A program made the position numbers and the translations under genes. A DNA stretch of 64,000 bases from Myxococcales bacterium. Its GTDB lineage: Bacteria > Myxococcota_A > Polyangia > Polyangiales > Polyangiaceae. Positions 26,359 through 34,158 of the stretch are shown here, one piece after another (the stretch's first letter is position 1; the number at the start of each line of letters is the position of its first letter). The stretch covers positions 1 to 64,000 of the forward strand of contig JANXLV010000054.1 of the NCBI GenBank assembly GCA_025355005.1, read 5' to 3'. A model generated the notes under the pieces. That model had not been told where the DNA came from. It saw nothing but the letters and a program-made list of their open reading frames with translations, and ran no database searches.

Positions 26359-27777
26359 CTATTGGACGACTTCGCCGATCCACGTGTTCGTTTTTGTCCC
26401 GAGCTTCGACTCGATGAGGAACGTCTCGTGATTCCGCTTGCTGGCAGTCACGACCGTGATTGTCATCTTCACCTTGTCGCCGTTCTGCACGTCTGTCTTG
26501 TCGAAGGCGAAGGTGAGCTGCGGCGTCTGGCCGCTGAGCCCCGGCAGATCCTGTGCGCTGACCTTCCACGTCCCGCCGGTGGGGCCGTCGCTGAATGCGT
26601 CGAGCTCCACGACAGCCGACTTGCCCACGGCGATCTGGACGCCCTTCACCATCGCGGTCTGTCCGCCGATCGAATACGGCACGTCTGCGCCGTACCGCGG
26701 TGCGACGTTGAAGTACACGGCGCCCGCGATGGGGGGCTGGCAGGGATCGTGGCCGGTCTTCGCGGCCTTGTTCGACCACGAGCGCTGCACCGTGTAGAGC
26801 GGCAGCTCCGGGAACTTCACGAAGTTCGTGTCGTCCTGCGCGCACATGTCGCCGACCTCGCCGCCACCCAGGAAGCTCTCCCAGTAGATGTGCGCGTCGT
26901 CCACCGCCGCGTAGGCAGGTGTGTTCGACAGCGGGTATGGGTCCGTCGCGGCCTCGACCAGCTCGTGCGCCGTGGTGCCGGTGAGCGCATCCAGGCCGCT
27001 CAGGTTCCCGAACGTCGCGCAGCGCGGCATGACCGCGTACGCCACGTCGCGGAGCTTGTGCGCCGCGTCGAGCGTGATGTTGCCGTGGTAGCCGCCGAAC
27101 GAGCTGCAGCTCTTCGAGACGCGCGGCGGGCGACCTGCGTCGACGCCGCTGTCCACGCCTGCGTCCACGTCACTGGCGTCCACGTCACTGGCGTCTACAT
27201 CACCTGCGTCCACGCCGCCGTCGGTGCCGGTGTGCGGAGTCCCGCCCAGCGTGATGGTGATGCCCGCGGGGTAGAAGAGCGCGTACAGCGAGTTGTCGTC
27301 GGGCGTGCCGAACTTGGGATCGTCCGAGTTCAGCTTCGCAGCGAGCCACAGCTGGATGTCGGAGTCGTCGATCGTGGTCGCCGGATCGTCCCATGCGTCC
27401 AGCTTGATCGGCGCCGTCGCCGTCGCGGGGCCTACGCCGTACTCGGTGCTGATCGCTGCCCAGTACTTGGTGGGCCCCACTTTGCTCACGAAGTCAGTCA
27501 CCGCGTCGACAGTCGTGGCGTCGTCCTTCGAGAAGAACACTGCCGTGACCTTCGGCGACTTGAGCACGGGGCCACCGAACGACTGCACCTGCGGCGGAGT
27601 CGGCACCAGGAACGGGCCGCCTGCGTCGACCACGCCGCCCTCGCCCGTGCTGGGTCCGGCTTCGGTTCCTGCATCGTCCGTCTGACCACCACCAGAGTCG
27701 GCAGTGGAGCCGCAAGCTGCGGCGAGCGTACCGAGTGAGAAGACAGCGACACAGGCAACGAGGGAAAGCGCACGCAT
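26359..27777 (-). CDS. Lipoprotein with metallopeptidase-like HELVE motif
   Basis: 472 residues. Signal with lipobox AAAC (Cys22), then an Asp/Gly/Glu linker. The central region has TTAHELVEAATDPYP, close to the HELAEAATDP motif of a poorly described group of exported putative zinc metallopeptidases; the two His/Glu ligand positions are present. A segment at about residues 183-210 is a D-V-D-A-S repeat inserted in the domain, coded by a 15-bp tandem repeat. The C-terminal 130 residues (GAVYFNVAPRYGADVPYSIG onward) look like a beta-sandwich. The start ATG gives a clean signal. Activity is unproven. In-frame coding-like sequence continues after its TAG. Confidence 0.75.
   Translation of the reverse strand: MRALSLVACVAVFSLGTLAAACGSTADSGGGQTDDAGTEAGPSTGEGGVVDAGGPFLVPTPPQVQSFGGPVLKSPKVTAVFFSKDDATTVDAVTDFVSKVGPTKYWAAISTEYGVGPATATAPIKLDAWDDPATTIDDSDIQLWLAAKLNSDDPKFGTPDDNSLYALFYPAGITITLGGTPHTGTDGGVDAGDVDASDVDASDVDAGVDSGVDAGRPPRVSKSCSSFGGYHGNITLDAAHKLRDVAYAVMPRCATFGNLSGLDALTGTTAHELVEAATDPYPLSNTPAYAAVDDAHIYWESFLGGGEVGDMCAQDDTNFVKFPELPLYTVQRSWSNKAAKTGHDPCQPPIAGAVYFNVAPRYGADVPYSIGGQTAMVKGVQIAVGKSAVVELDAFSDGPTGGTWKVSAQDLPGLSGQTPQLTFAFDKTDVQNGDKVKMTITVVTASKRNHETFLIESKLGTKTNTWIGEVVQ
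27164..27223. repeat. 15-bp tandem repeat coding Asp-Val-Asp-Ala-Ser
   Basis: Four tandem 15-bp units inside the metallopeptidase-like lipoprotein gene. The first two (27164-27178 and 27179-27193, TCCACGTCACTGGCG) are identical; the third differs at three bases and the fourth is more diverged. They code on the minus strand for an acidic DVDAS/DVDAG spacer. Identical adjacent copies suggest recent slippage, so the length may vary between strains. Confidence 0.8.
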
Positions 27778-27920
27778 GGCAAGAGCTCCTTGAGCCCCAG
27801 GCCCCGAACTGCGAAGGGGCGAAAGGAGCGGGGATGAAAGCGCTTCGGCCGCATGTGCGATAGTGAATTCGCCCTCACATTCGATGGGAAACGCCGGCGA
27901 CCAAGCTGAACAGAACGGCG

Positions 27921-27937
27921 CCGTCCGCGCCGGACGG
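27921..27937. repeat. Inverted repeat in the divergent intergenic region
   Basis: CCGTCC-GCGCC-GGACGG, a perfect 6-bp inverted repeat followed by six A residues, 33 nt before the next start at 27970. It lies between two divergent lipoprotein genes. On neither strand does it have the T-run of an intrinsic terminator in the correct place, so it may be an operator or a 5'-leader hairpin of the plus-strand gene. Confidence 0.35.
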
Positions 27938-27969
27938 AAAAAATGCGCCGTTGAGCTATGCTCGAGCTG

Positions 27970-28902
27970 ATGCGCTCGATACCGAAGCGGCTGCTAGCGT
28001 GGTCCGGAGCAGCAGTGCTGACCGGCTGCTCCGCCATCGCCACGTTCGACGGTTTCGTGGGGACGCCAGAAGCCAACGTCGTCGCGGACGCCGGCGAAGG
28101 TGGCAGCGCCCAGAACGACGGCGCCGTTGGTGCGAGCTCCGATGGGAGCAGCAGCCAGATGGACAGCACGACGCCGGACAACGACGGCAGCGCTGGTGGA
28201 CCCGCGTTCTGCGTGAGCGGCGCGAAGAACGTGCTGCTCTGCGAGGACTTCGAGGCCGCCGTGCTCGACCCGAACGTCTGGCAGTCCCCTCCCAACACGA
28301 AGGGCTCCGGGACCGTCGGCCTCAGCAAGGACACGGCCGTGTCGGGCACGTCGTCGCTGAAGAGCAACGCCAAGCAGCACGTCGGTGGCGAGTACTACCA
28401 GGACATCGAGTCCGTGGACTTTCTCCAGTCCGCGAGCGCGTTCTCCACTGCCACCTTTCGGGTGGAGGTCGCGTTCAACCTGTCGATGGACCTCGTGTAC
28501 ACGAGCGACACCGGCGTCAACGCGACGCTGCTCGACATCGCCACGGACAACGGCGGCGAGCTCTGGATCTGGTTCGACAAGAGCAGCATGCACGCCGGTT
28601 TCAGCACGTGGACGCTCGGCGATGGCGGCGGAGAGACGGACTACGACTCCGACTTGGGCATGGCACCACCGCTGAATGGCTGGCACACGCTCTTGATCGA
28701 CGTCACGTTCGGCGACTCGAACGGGTTCACCGTCAGCATCGACGGCAAGATGGTCGGCGGCGGAAGCGGACTGCGCGGCGTGACCTCGAAGGCGTCGCTC
28801 GTGCACCTCTATCTCGGCCTCGACGACAACGGGCACTTCGGCGACACGAAGGCGTACTTCGACAACGCGCGCATCACCGCGCTCGCAGTTCCCATCCCCT
28901 GA
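27970..28902 (+). CDS. Lipoprotein with concanavalin-A-like (LamG-like) domain
   Basis: 310 residues from ATG 27970; ATG 27958 is four codons upstream. Signal with lipobox LTGC, then an Asp/Gly/Ser/Ala linker to about residue 80. The domain that follows has the beta-sandwich pattern of LamG/glucanase-like lectins: LLCEDFEAAVLDPNVWQ, TFRVEVAFNLSMDLV, GWHTLLIDVTFGDSNGFTVS, and a final YLGLDDNGHFGDTKAYFDNA typical of the last strand pair. Such domains bind carbohydrates or proteins at the surface. No catalytic residues are evident. It converges with the GH28-like gene (10 nt between ends). Confidence 0.8.
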   Translation: MRSIPKRLLAWSGAAVLTGCSAIATFDGFVGTPEANVVADAGEGGSAQNDGAVGASSDGSSSQMDSTTPDNDGSAGGPAFCVSGAKNVLLCEDFEAAVLDPNVWQSPPNTKGSGTVGLSKDTAVSGTSSLKSNAKQHVGGEYYQDIESVDFLQSASAFSTATFRVEVAFNLSMDLVYTSDTGVNATLLDIATDNGGELWIWFDKSSMHAGFSTWTLGDGGGETDYDSDLGMAPPLNGWHTLLIDVTFGDSNGFTVSIDGKMVGGGSGLRGVTSKASLVHLYLGLDDNGHFGDTKAYFDNARITALAVPIP

Positions 28903-28912
28903 CACCATAACT

Positions 28913-30991
28913 TCACGGCGCGCCCGTGAGACCCATCACGTCGTTCGTCACGAGCTTCGGTCGGGCGTCCGGATTTGCCGCGGTCGTGGTGCATGCGTCG
29001 AACGTGATGTTCTGGACGTGCCGCAGGTAATAGCCCCACGCCGGCAGATCACCGAACATGTTCGACTCCGGATACTGGTTCGGCAGCGCCTCCACGGGCG
29101 CGCCCGGCACCGCACCGAGGTTCGCGTCATAGGTCATCTCGACGCGGTGAAACGCGAGGTTTTCCACCGGATACGTCGTCCCGTTGTAGACATGACCTGT
29201 CACGAGCGAGCCCTGATGCGGCGAGTTGCCCCACGCCGACGTGGTGCCGTGGATGTCGGTGAAGGAGACGTTGGTGATGCTCCCGAGCTTCGGCACATCG
29301 CCCACTGGATGGGCCTCGTTCTGCTGCGCGAGGTAGACGAAGAACGCAGCGCCGACCCCGGTGAGCTCGATGCGATTGAAGGCCATGCCGTCGATGTCGG
29401 AGCCGTGGCGAGACTCCACCGCCATCGCTGCGTACTGCACGTCCTTCACCCACGTGTCTTGCAGCGTGACGTTCTTGATCGCTCCATAGGTCGCCGTCCC
29501 CAGCTTGATGCCATTGGACCCGCCATTGTTCCCGCTGAAAACGGAGTCCTTGACGACGATGCCGTCGAGGCCGCGACGCACGCCGCTCTTCAGGCACATC
29601 GCGTCGTCTCCTGCGTTGATGGCGCAGTTCTCCACGGTGACGTCCGCGCCGTCGACGATGTCGATGCCGTCGTGCGTGATGCCGTTGCTCTGGAGCTTGA
29701 TGTCGTTGATACGGACATGGTCGGACTCCATGCTCACCAGGCTCCACACCGCGCCCTTGCGCAGATACAGGTTCTGCACGGTGACGTTCGTGGACAGCAC
29801 CGCCCAGATCAACATGGGGCGCGTGCCCTCGAGGCCCGAGAACGAGCCGCCCTGACCGTCGATCTCGCCGCCGCCGTCGATCGTGAGGTGGTCGGTGTTC
29901 GGCGCGTACAGCAGCGCGCGCTGGCAGTTGAGGAGCTGCGTGTTGCCAGTGGCGGGCGTCTGCGCCGGATAGTCCGCCGCGTTCGCGCTGCCCAGGAGCA
30001 CGGCGGACGAGTCGATGAAGAACGTCATGTTGCTCTTCAGCGTGAGCGTGCTGGAGAGGAAGGTGCCGCCCGAGAGCAGCACGGACCCGCCCGTCCCCGC
30101 CGCCGCCGCGATCGTCGCCTGGATCGCGGCCGTGTCGCCGGTGACGCCGTCGCCCTTCGCGCCGTAGTGGCGTGGGTCGAAGACGGGCGCTGGCGCCGCG
30201 CCTATGTAGCCCGCCTCCGTGAAGACCTTCACGTTGTCCACCCACAGCGTGCCCGTGTTGATGCCATCCATGAACCAGCTGACGTGGTTGACCGAAGGCG
30301 ATGTGGTGCGCTGCGCGGCGGCGCGTAGCTTGCGCACGCCGTCCACATAGAGATCGAAGACACCGGCGGTCGTGTCGACGAGCACGCGCACGCGGTACCA
30401 GACGTTTGCGCTGAACGGCTGGACGATGCTCGTTGCTGAGCCGACGTGCGCCACGATGTTGCCATCCTGGAAGGCGATCGAAGCCACTGCGTTGCCACCT
30501 GCATCGTAGATGTACGGGATGGCCTTGAAGCCCGCGGTCTCCGCGGCCTTCACCTTTGCCTCGAAGACCACGCGACCGCTCTGGGGTGCGAACGCCACGC
30601 CCAGGCTGGTCATGCCCGTCGCATCCGGCTTCACGAGCGCCACGCTCTTGTCGGCAGGGAATGGCACCTCGCGCACCAGCGCGGAGCCGAGCGGTGACGT
30701 CGTTCCGGACCACGGAGGCGTAGGCGCGGCCGCGGTGGCCATTGTGTTGAAGGTCTCGTTCACCACCGTGAGCCCGACTACTGGCTTGCTTGCGTCCGCC
30801 GCGTCGGAGCCTTGCCCCGCATCGGCGACAGAACCATCACTCGCGCTCGCATCCGTGTAGACGACACCTATTCCCGAATCGTCACCGACGCGCGCGTCGC
30901 CCGCACCGCCGCCGCCCGCACCGCAGGCCGCGAGCACGAGGGCCGCGAGCCCGGACAGCCAGTGCACGATCGCTGGGCGCGGGCTCGTCAT
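28913..30991 (-). CDS. GH28-like right-handed beta-helix lipoprotein
   Basis: 692 residues. Signal with lipobox LAAC (Cys22). Residues 55-265 form a LamG-like sandwich (VVFEAKVKAAETAGFKAIPY, WYRVRVLVDTTAGVFDLYVD). From about residue 270 there is a polygalacturonase/pectate-lyase-like beta-helix: HYGAKGDGVTGDTAAIQATI is the classical entry motif, followed by TIDGGGEIDG, NGITHDGIDIVDG and NAGDDAMCLKSG, which match the Asp positions of GH28. The later GHG and RIK motifs of true polygalacturonases are not evident (SNGIKLG instead), so substrate and activity are uncertain. It would act on pectin-like or other acidic polysaccharides outside the inner membrane. Confidence 0.82.
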   Translation of the reverse strand: MTSPRPAIVHWLSGLAALVLAACGAGGGGAGDARVGDDSGIGVVYTDASASDGSVADAGQGSDAADASKPVVGLTVVNETFNTMATAAAPTPPWSGTTSPLGSALVREVPFPADKSVALVKPDATGMTSLGVAFAPQSGRVVFEAKVKAAETAGFKAIPYIYDAGGNAVASIAFQDGNIVAHVGSATSIVQPFSANVWYRVRVLVDTTAGVFDLYVDGVRKLRAAAQRTTSPSVNHVSWFMDGINTGTLWVDNVKVFTEAGYIGAAPAPVFDPRHYGAKGDGVTGDTAAIQATIAAAAGTGGSVLLSGGTFLSSTLTLKSNMTFFIDSSAVLLGSANAADYPAQTPATGNTQLLNCQRALLYAPNTDHLTIDGGGEIDGQGGSFSGLEGTRPMLIWAVLSTNVTVQNLYLRKGAVWSLVSMESDHVRINDIKLQSNGITHDGIDIVDGADVTVENCAINAGDDAMCLKSGVRRGLDGIVVKDSVFSGNNGGSNGIKLGTATYGAIKNVTLQDTWVKDVQYAAMAVESRHGSDIDGMAFNRIELTGVGAAFFVYLAQQNEAHPVGDVPKLGSITNVSFTDIHGTTSAWGNSPHQGSLVTGHVYNGTTYPVENLAFHRVEMTYDANLGAVPGAPVEALPNQYPESNMFGDLPAWGYYLRHVQNITFDACTTTAANPDARPKLVTNDVMGLTGAP

Positions 30992-31160
30992 GCATCAGCG
31001 GGTAGCATCCGGAACCGAGGCCGCCAACGGGACAGCGTCAACGGGCCGGTTTGACGAAGATGAATGACGGATTCGCAAAGCCTCAGTACCGGCGCGGAGC
31101 ACCAACGTCGCCGTTCGCCGTCGGGGTGCAAATGAGCGCCACCCGTGGCAAGGTCAGAGG

Positions 31161-31391
31161 GTGGCAGGCAACGTCGTGAATCTGAACCGCTTCAAGAAGA
31201 AGAAGCAGCGCGAGGAGAAGGCCAAGCAGGCCAACGTCAATCGCGTCAAGCATGGGCGAAACAAAGCTCAGAAGGAGGGCGAACGCGCCGATCGTGAGCG
31301 CGCCGCGCGGCTACTCGAGGGCCACAAGCTCGACGAGACCGTGGCGCCGTCCGAGGAGCCGAAGGAGCCGGAGGAGCCGATCGAGAAGTAG
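31161..31391 (+). CDS. DUF4169-family small basic protein
   Basis: 76 residues from GTG 31161. The N terminus matches DUF4169: NVVNLNRFKKKKQREEKAKQ and ANVNRVKHGRNKAQK, strongly basic and helical, typical of 60-80-residue alphaproteobacterial and myxobacterial proteins of unknown role, possibly nucleic-acid binding. The C-terminal segment is acidic and repetitive (SEEPKEPEEPIEK). The last codons and stop are part of an 18-bp tandem repeat that continues after the stop, described separately. Confidence 0.75.
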   Translation: MAGNVVNLNRFKKKKQREEKAKQANVNRVKHGRNKAQKEGERADRERAARLLEGHKLDETVAPSEEPKEPEEPIEK

Positions 31392-31427
31392 GAGCCGATC
31401 GAGAAGTAGGAGCTCAGCGAGAACTAG
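31374..31427 (+). repeat. 18-bp tandem repeat spanning the stop codon
   Basis: GAGCCGATCGAGAAGTAG occurs at 31374-31391 and again, identical, at 31392-31409; a third copy at 31410-31427 matches 14 of 18 bases. Each copy ends with TAG in the same frame, so the DUF4169 gene has three successive in-frame stops, each preceded by a near-identical pentapeptide. Copy-number slippage is the simplest cause. Confidence 0.9.
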
Positions 31428-31437
31428 AGGCGGCGGC

Positions 31438-32352
31438 TCACTTCACGGGTGAGGTCGGCGCGCAGGTTGATTCGCCCGCGCCCACGATCGAGAACCCGAT
31501 GTTTTCGATGAGCTTCGTGGTGGTCCCATCGGCCGGGTTCCACTTCCAGACCGTGGAGCCGGGCGCCGTGGGGGTCTGCGTGTAGAGATAGAGCGAGCCG
31601 CCCCAGTACGACGTGCCCCACGACCCTCCTGCGGGGATCGGCGGCGTGAGCGACTTCTGGAACGTGGGCGCTGACGAGGTCTTGTCGAGCGTGGCGATCA
31701 GCCATGAGGTGGTCTGCGGGATGAACGTGTAGAGCAGCCCGTCACCAGTGCCCGTGAGATCGCAGCCGCCGGTGAGCGAGATGCCCGGGATGCTGCCGAT
31801 GGGCGTGAGCGTGAGGGTGTCGGTGTCGATCTTCGCGAGCCCCTTCGTCCAGCACGCATAGAGCGTCTCCTGCGTGGAGCCGGCGGCGTCGGCGGAGAAG
31901 CCCATCCCGAAGGTCTGGAAGCCGTTTTGCCCGGGCACGAAGGCCGTGGCCGTGCACGAGGCGTCCTTGGTGCTCGCGCGATAGAGCTTGCCGTCCTGGT
32001 AGAGGATCCACGCTGTGCCGTCGCGCGCGACCGACATGGAGAACGGCCCGGTCTGCGCACCACACACGAGCTGGCCGATCTTCGAGAACGTCAGCGTCGG
32101 CGGGTAGAAGCTGTAGAGCGCGAGCGCGTCGTTGCTGACGACGTAGATGAGCTTCGCGGACTCGCTGCAACCGTTCCCGGTCGGGCCACCCTCGTTGCTG
32201 CCGCCGTCGCCACCGAGAAGGCCGCCCGCGCCGCTGTCTCCGTCCGACGTCCCGCCGTCGCCCTGATCGCCACCGCCACCTGCCCCACCGGACTGAGTGC
32301 TACCGCACGCGGCGAGGCACACGACGACGAACGCAAGAGAAGCGCGGCTCAT
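31438..32352 (-). CDS. Lipoprotein, probable beta-propeller
   Basis: 304 residues from ATG 32352 (MSRASLAFVVVCLAAC), which gives a proper lipobox; 14 more codons upstream are open but lack a signal. A Gly/Asp/Ser-rich linker runs to about residue 60. The rest is beta-rich with repeated short blades (KLIYVVSNDALALYSFYPPT, TAWILYQDGKLYRAS, ETLYACWTKGLAKIDTDTLT, SLYLYTQTPTAPGSTVWKWN) resembling propeller lipoproteins found often in Polyangia. Probable binding rather than catalysis. It converges with the DUF4169 gene and its stop repeats. Confidence 0.78.
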   Translation of the reverse strand: MSRASLAFVVVCLAACGSTQSGGAGGGGDQGDGGTSDGDSGAGGLLGGDGGSNEGGPTGNGCSESAKLIYVVSNDALALYSFYPPTLTFSKIGQLVCGAQTGPFSMSVARDGTAWILYQDGKLYRASTKDASCTATAFVPGQNGFQTFGMGFSADAAGSTQETLYACWTKGLAKIDTDTLTLTPIGSIPGISLTGGCDLTGTGDGLLYTFIPQTTSWLIATLDKTSSAPTFQKSLTPPIPAGGSWGTSYWGGSLYLYTQTPTAPGSTVWKWNPADGTTTKLIENIGFSIVGAGESTCAPTSPVK

Positions 32353-32390
32353 CCCCTGAGCGTAGACGACCCCGTTGAAATCGACGAGCC

Positions 32391-32990
32391 TCACCCGAGC
32401 CAGCTGGCGAGGAAGTCCGGATGGACCTGCAGCTTGGCGAATCCGGCGACGCCAAGGAAGACGCCGAAGAGCGCGAATCCTCCTGCGACGAACAGGAGCC
32501 AGCGCTTCTTCGTGAGGGCCGTGACGCCAAAGAGCGCGATGGCGACCGACATGAGCGCCTCAGCCATGTCGAACTGGTCGTCGTGGACGTTGAGGGCCTC
32601 GTAGTCCTTCTGGAACCCTTCGGCCTTTGCCTTGATCTCGTCCTTCTCCTTTTCGTACTTCTTGACGGCGGACTTCTGCTCGGCGATGCGGTCGTCGAAG
32701 AGCTTCTTCGTCTCGGGCGTCAGGTTCGGCGCGACGTCGCGCTGCAGCGTGATCTGCTCCAGCGTCGACTGCGCGAGGTTCTCCTTCACGCCCTTCGCCT
32801 GGTAGTACGACCACTGGTCGACGCCGTTCGTCTGCGCCGAGGACATCGCCTGCACGATGTTGCCGTCCTTCACGTTGCACAGGGCCAGGAACGTCGCAGT
32901 CACCGCGACGAACGCGGCGATCATCGTGTTCAACTTCGACTCGGACCCCTTTTCGACCGCCTCACCCACCGCGTCTGCGAGCTCGCTCAT
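32391..32990 (-). CDS. DUF4337-family membrane protein
   Basis: 199 residues. One N-terminal membrane segment (TMIAAFVAVTATFLALCNVK), a long charged helical, probably coiled-coil, region (about 70-140, VKKYEKEKDEIKAKAEGFQK) and two C-terminal membrane segments (ALMSVAIALFGVTALT, WLLFVAGGFALFGVFLGVAG). This layout and the opening block are those of DUF4337, a widespread inner-membrane family of unknown function. It starts 33 nt before the convergent HEAT-repeat gene ends and lies 38 nt upstream of the propeller lipoprotein on the same strand, so the two could share a transcript. Confidence 0.88.
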   Translation of the reverse strand: MSELADAVGEAVEKGSESKLNTMIAAFVAVTATFLALCNVKDGNIVQAMSSAQTNGVDQWSYYQAKGVKENLAQSTLEQITLQRDVAPNLTPETKKLFDDRIAEQKSAVKKYEKEKDEIKAKAEGFQKDYEALNVHDDQFDMAEALMSVAIALFGVTALTKKRWLLFVAGGFALFGVFLGVAGFAKLQVHPDFLASWLG

Positions 32991-33023
32991 CGCCGCATCA
33001 TACGATGAGTGCGCCGCGTGGCT

Positions 33024-34091
33024 TCACTGCATCTCGTCGAGGAGCATTCTCGCGTCCTCTCGCTTGATTGCGTCGGACGAGGGAGAGCGCGCCGTTCTGG
33101 AGAGCCATCCGCGGAGCACCGCAGGCGTGACCGCGTGGGGATCCTGGATGGGGTCACCGCGATCACGCCAGCGCAGGAAGGACCGTGCGTTCCGGTCCGG
33201 ATAGCCGCCGCAAGCGCGTGCATTCTTCACCAGGCGCCCGAGGTGCCCCTCCTCCAGATCGCGCATGCTGATGAACGCAATGCTTCGCTCGAGCGCACGG
33301 TTCACGTCCTTCGGGGCTCGCGGCTCCACCACCTTGCACGCGGCCGCGGCCGACTCCGGATCTCCGCCGAGGATGAGCGCCAGCCCTGCGGGCGCGAACA
33401 GGTCGGGGTCGACGAGCATCCCGCGCAGGGATTTTTTCAGGGTTTCGTCCATCGGCTGTCCGGCATTGCCGATCGCCTCGGCCGCGGCAAAGCGAAGCTC
33501 CGCGGACGCGCGCTTCGAGATGAGCGGCAGGAGCGCCGCGGGTGCAGCAGCGCTGCTGGGTCGTTGCATGAAGGCGCCGAGGAGCCCCATCCGCACCTGT
33601 TCCTTGCTCGCGCTCCGTGCCTGCGGGTCCGACAGACGGCGCGCGAGCGTCAGGAGCTCCTGCGCGTTGCCCACCCAGCCGAGCGCATGGGCAGCTTCGA
33701 GGCGCGCTGACTCGCTGTTCTTCTCGTCCTCTGCGTAGCGGAGCAGCGCCTCCCACGCCATTGGGTCTTGCATCTCCGAGAGTCCCCACGCCGCTCCCGT
33801 GGCGAGCGCGCCGACCGAGGTCGCAAGCTCGCTCTTGCCCGTTGCCAGGCTAAGGCGCGCGGGTCTGCGTGCGAGCTGACGCAAGAACAGAGCATGCACA
33901 TCCGGATCCTGTATCCCGGCGACGCGATGCGCGATCCCGAGAGCTCGCAGCGCCGAGCGCGCCGTGCCGAATGCCGCTGGCATCTCGCTCTCCTCGGGCC
34001 CGCCCGGCTTCGGCAGCGGCACGACTGGATCCGCCCACGCACGGAGCTTCGCACGCCCGCGCGCTCCACCGAGCAGCGCGAGGAGTGGCAT
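33024..34091 (-). CDS. HEAT-repeat-like protein
   Basis: 355 residues from ATG 34091 (MPLLALLGGARGRAKLRAW). The frame is open to 34238 but that part overlaps the end of the upstream gene, so the later start, 67 nt after the upstream stop, is preferred. Helical repeats with HEAT-like spacing follow: ARLEAAHALGWVGNAQELLT, LPLISKRASAELRFAAAEAI, LKKSLRGMLVDPDLFAPAGL. No convincing signal peptide is present at this start. HEAT arrays serve as protein-binding scaffolds. It probably forms a two-gene unit with the TPR lipoprotein just upstream. Confidence 0.72.
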   Translation of the reverse strand: MPLLALLGGARGRAKLRAWADPVVPLPKPGGPEESEMPAAFGTARSALRALGIAHRVAGIQDPDVHALFLRQLARRPARLSLATGKSELATSVGALATGAAWGLSEMQDPMAWEALLRYAEDEKNSESARLEAAHALGWVGNAQELLTLARRLSDPQARSASKEQVRMGLLGAFMQRPSSAAAPAALLPLISKRASAELRFAAAEAIGNAGQPMDETLKKSLRGMLVDPDLFAPAGLALILGGDPESAAAACKVVEPRAPKDVNRALERSIAFISMRDLEEGHLGRLVKNARACGGYPDRNARSFLRWRDRGDPIQDPHAVTPAVLRGWLSRTARSPSSDAIKREDARMLLDEMQ

Positions 34092-34158
34092 CCCGTGAGA
34101 CCGGGGCGGTGAGCGACGCCGAAGAGCCCTTGCTTCTTGGCGGTGCCGCACGATCCCC

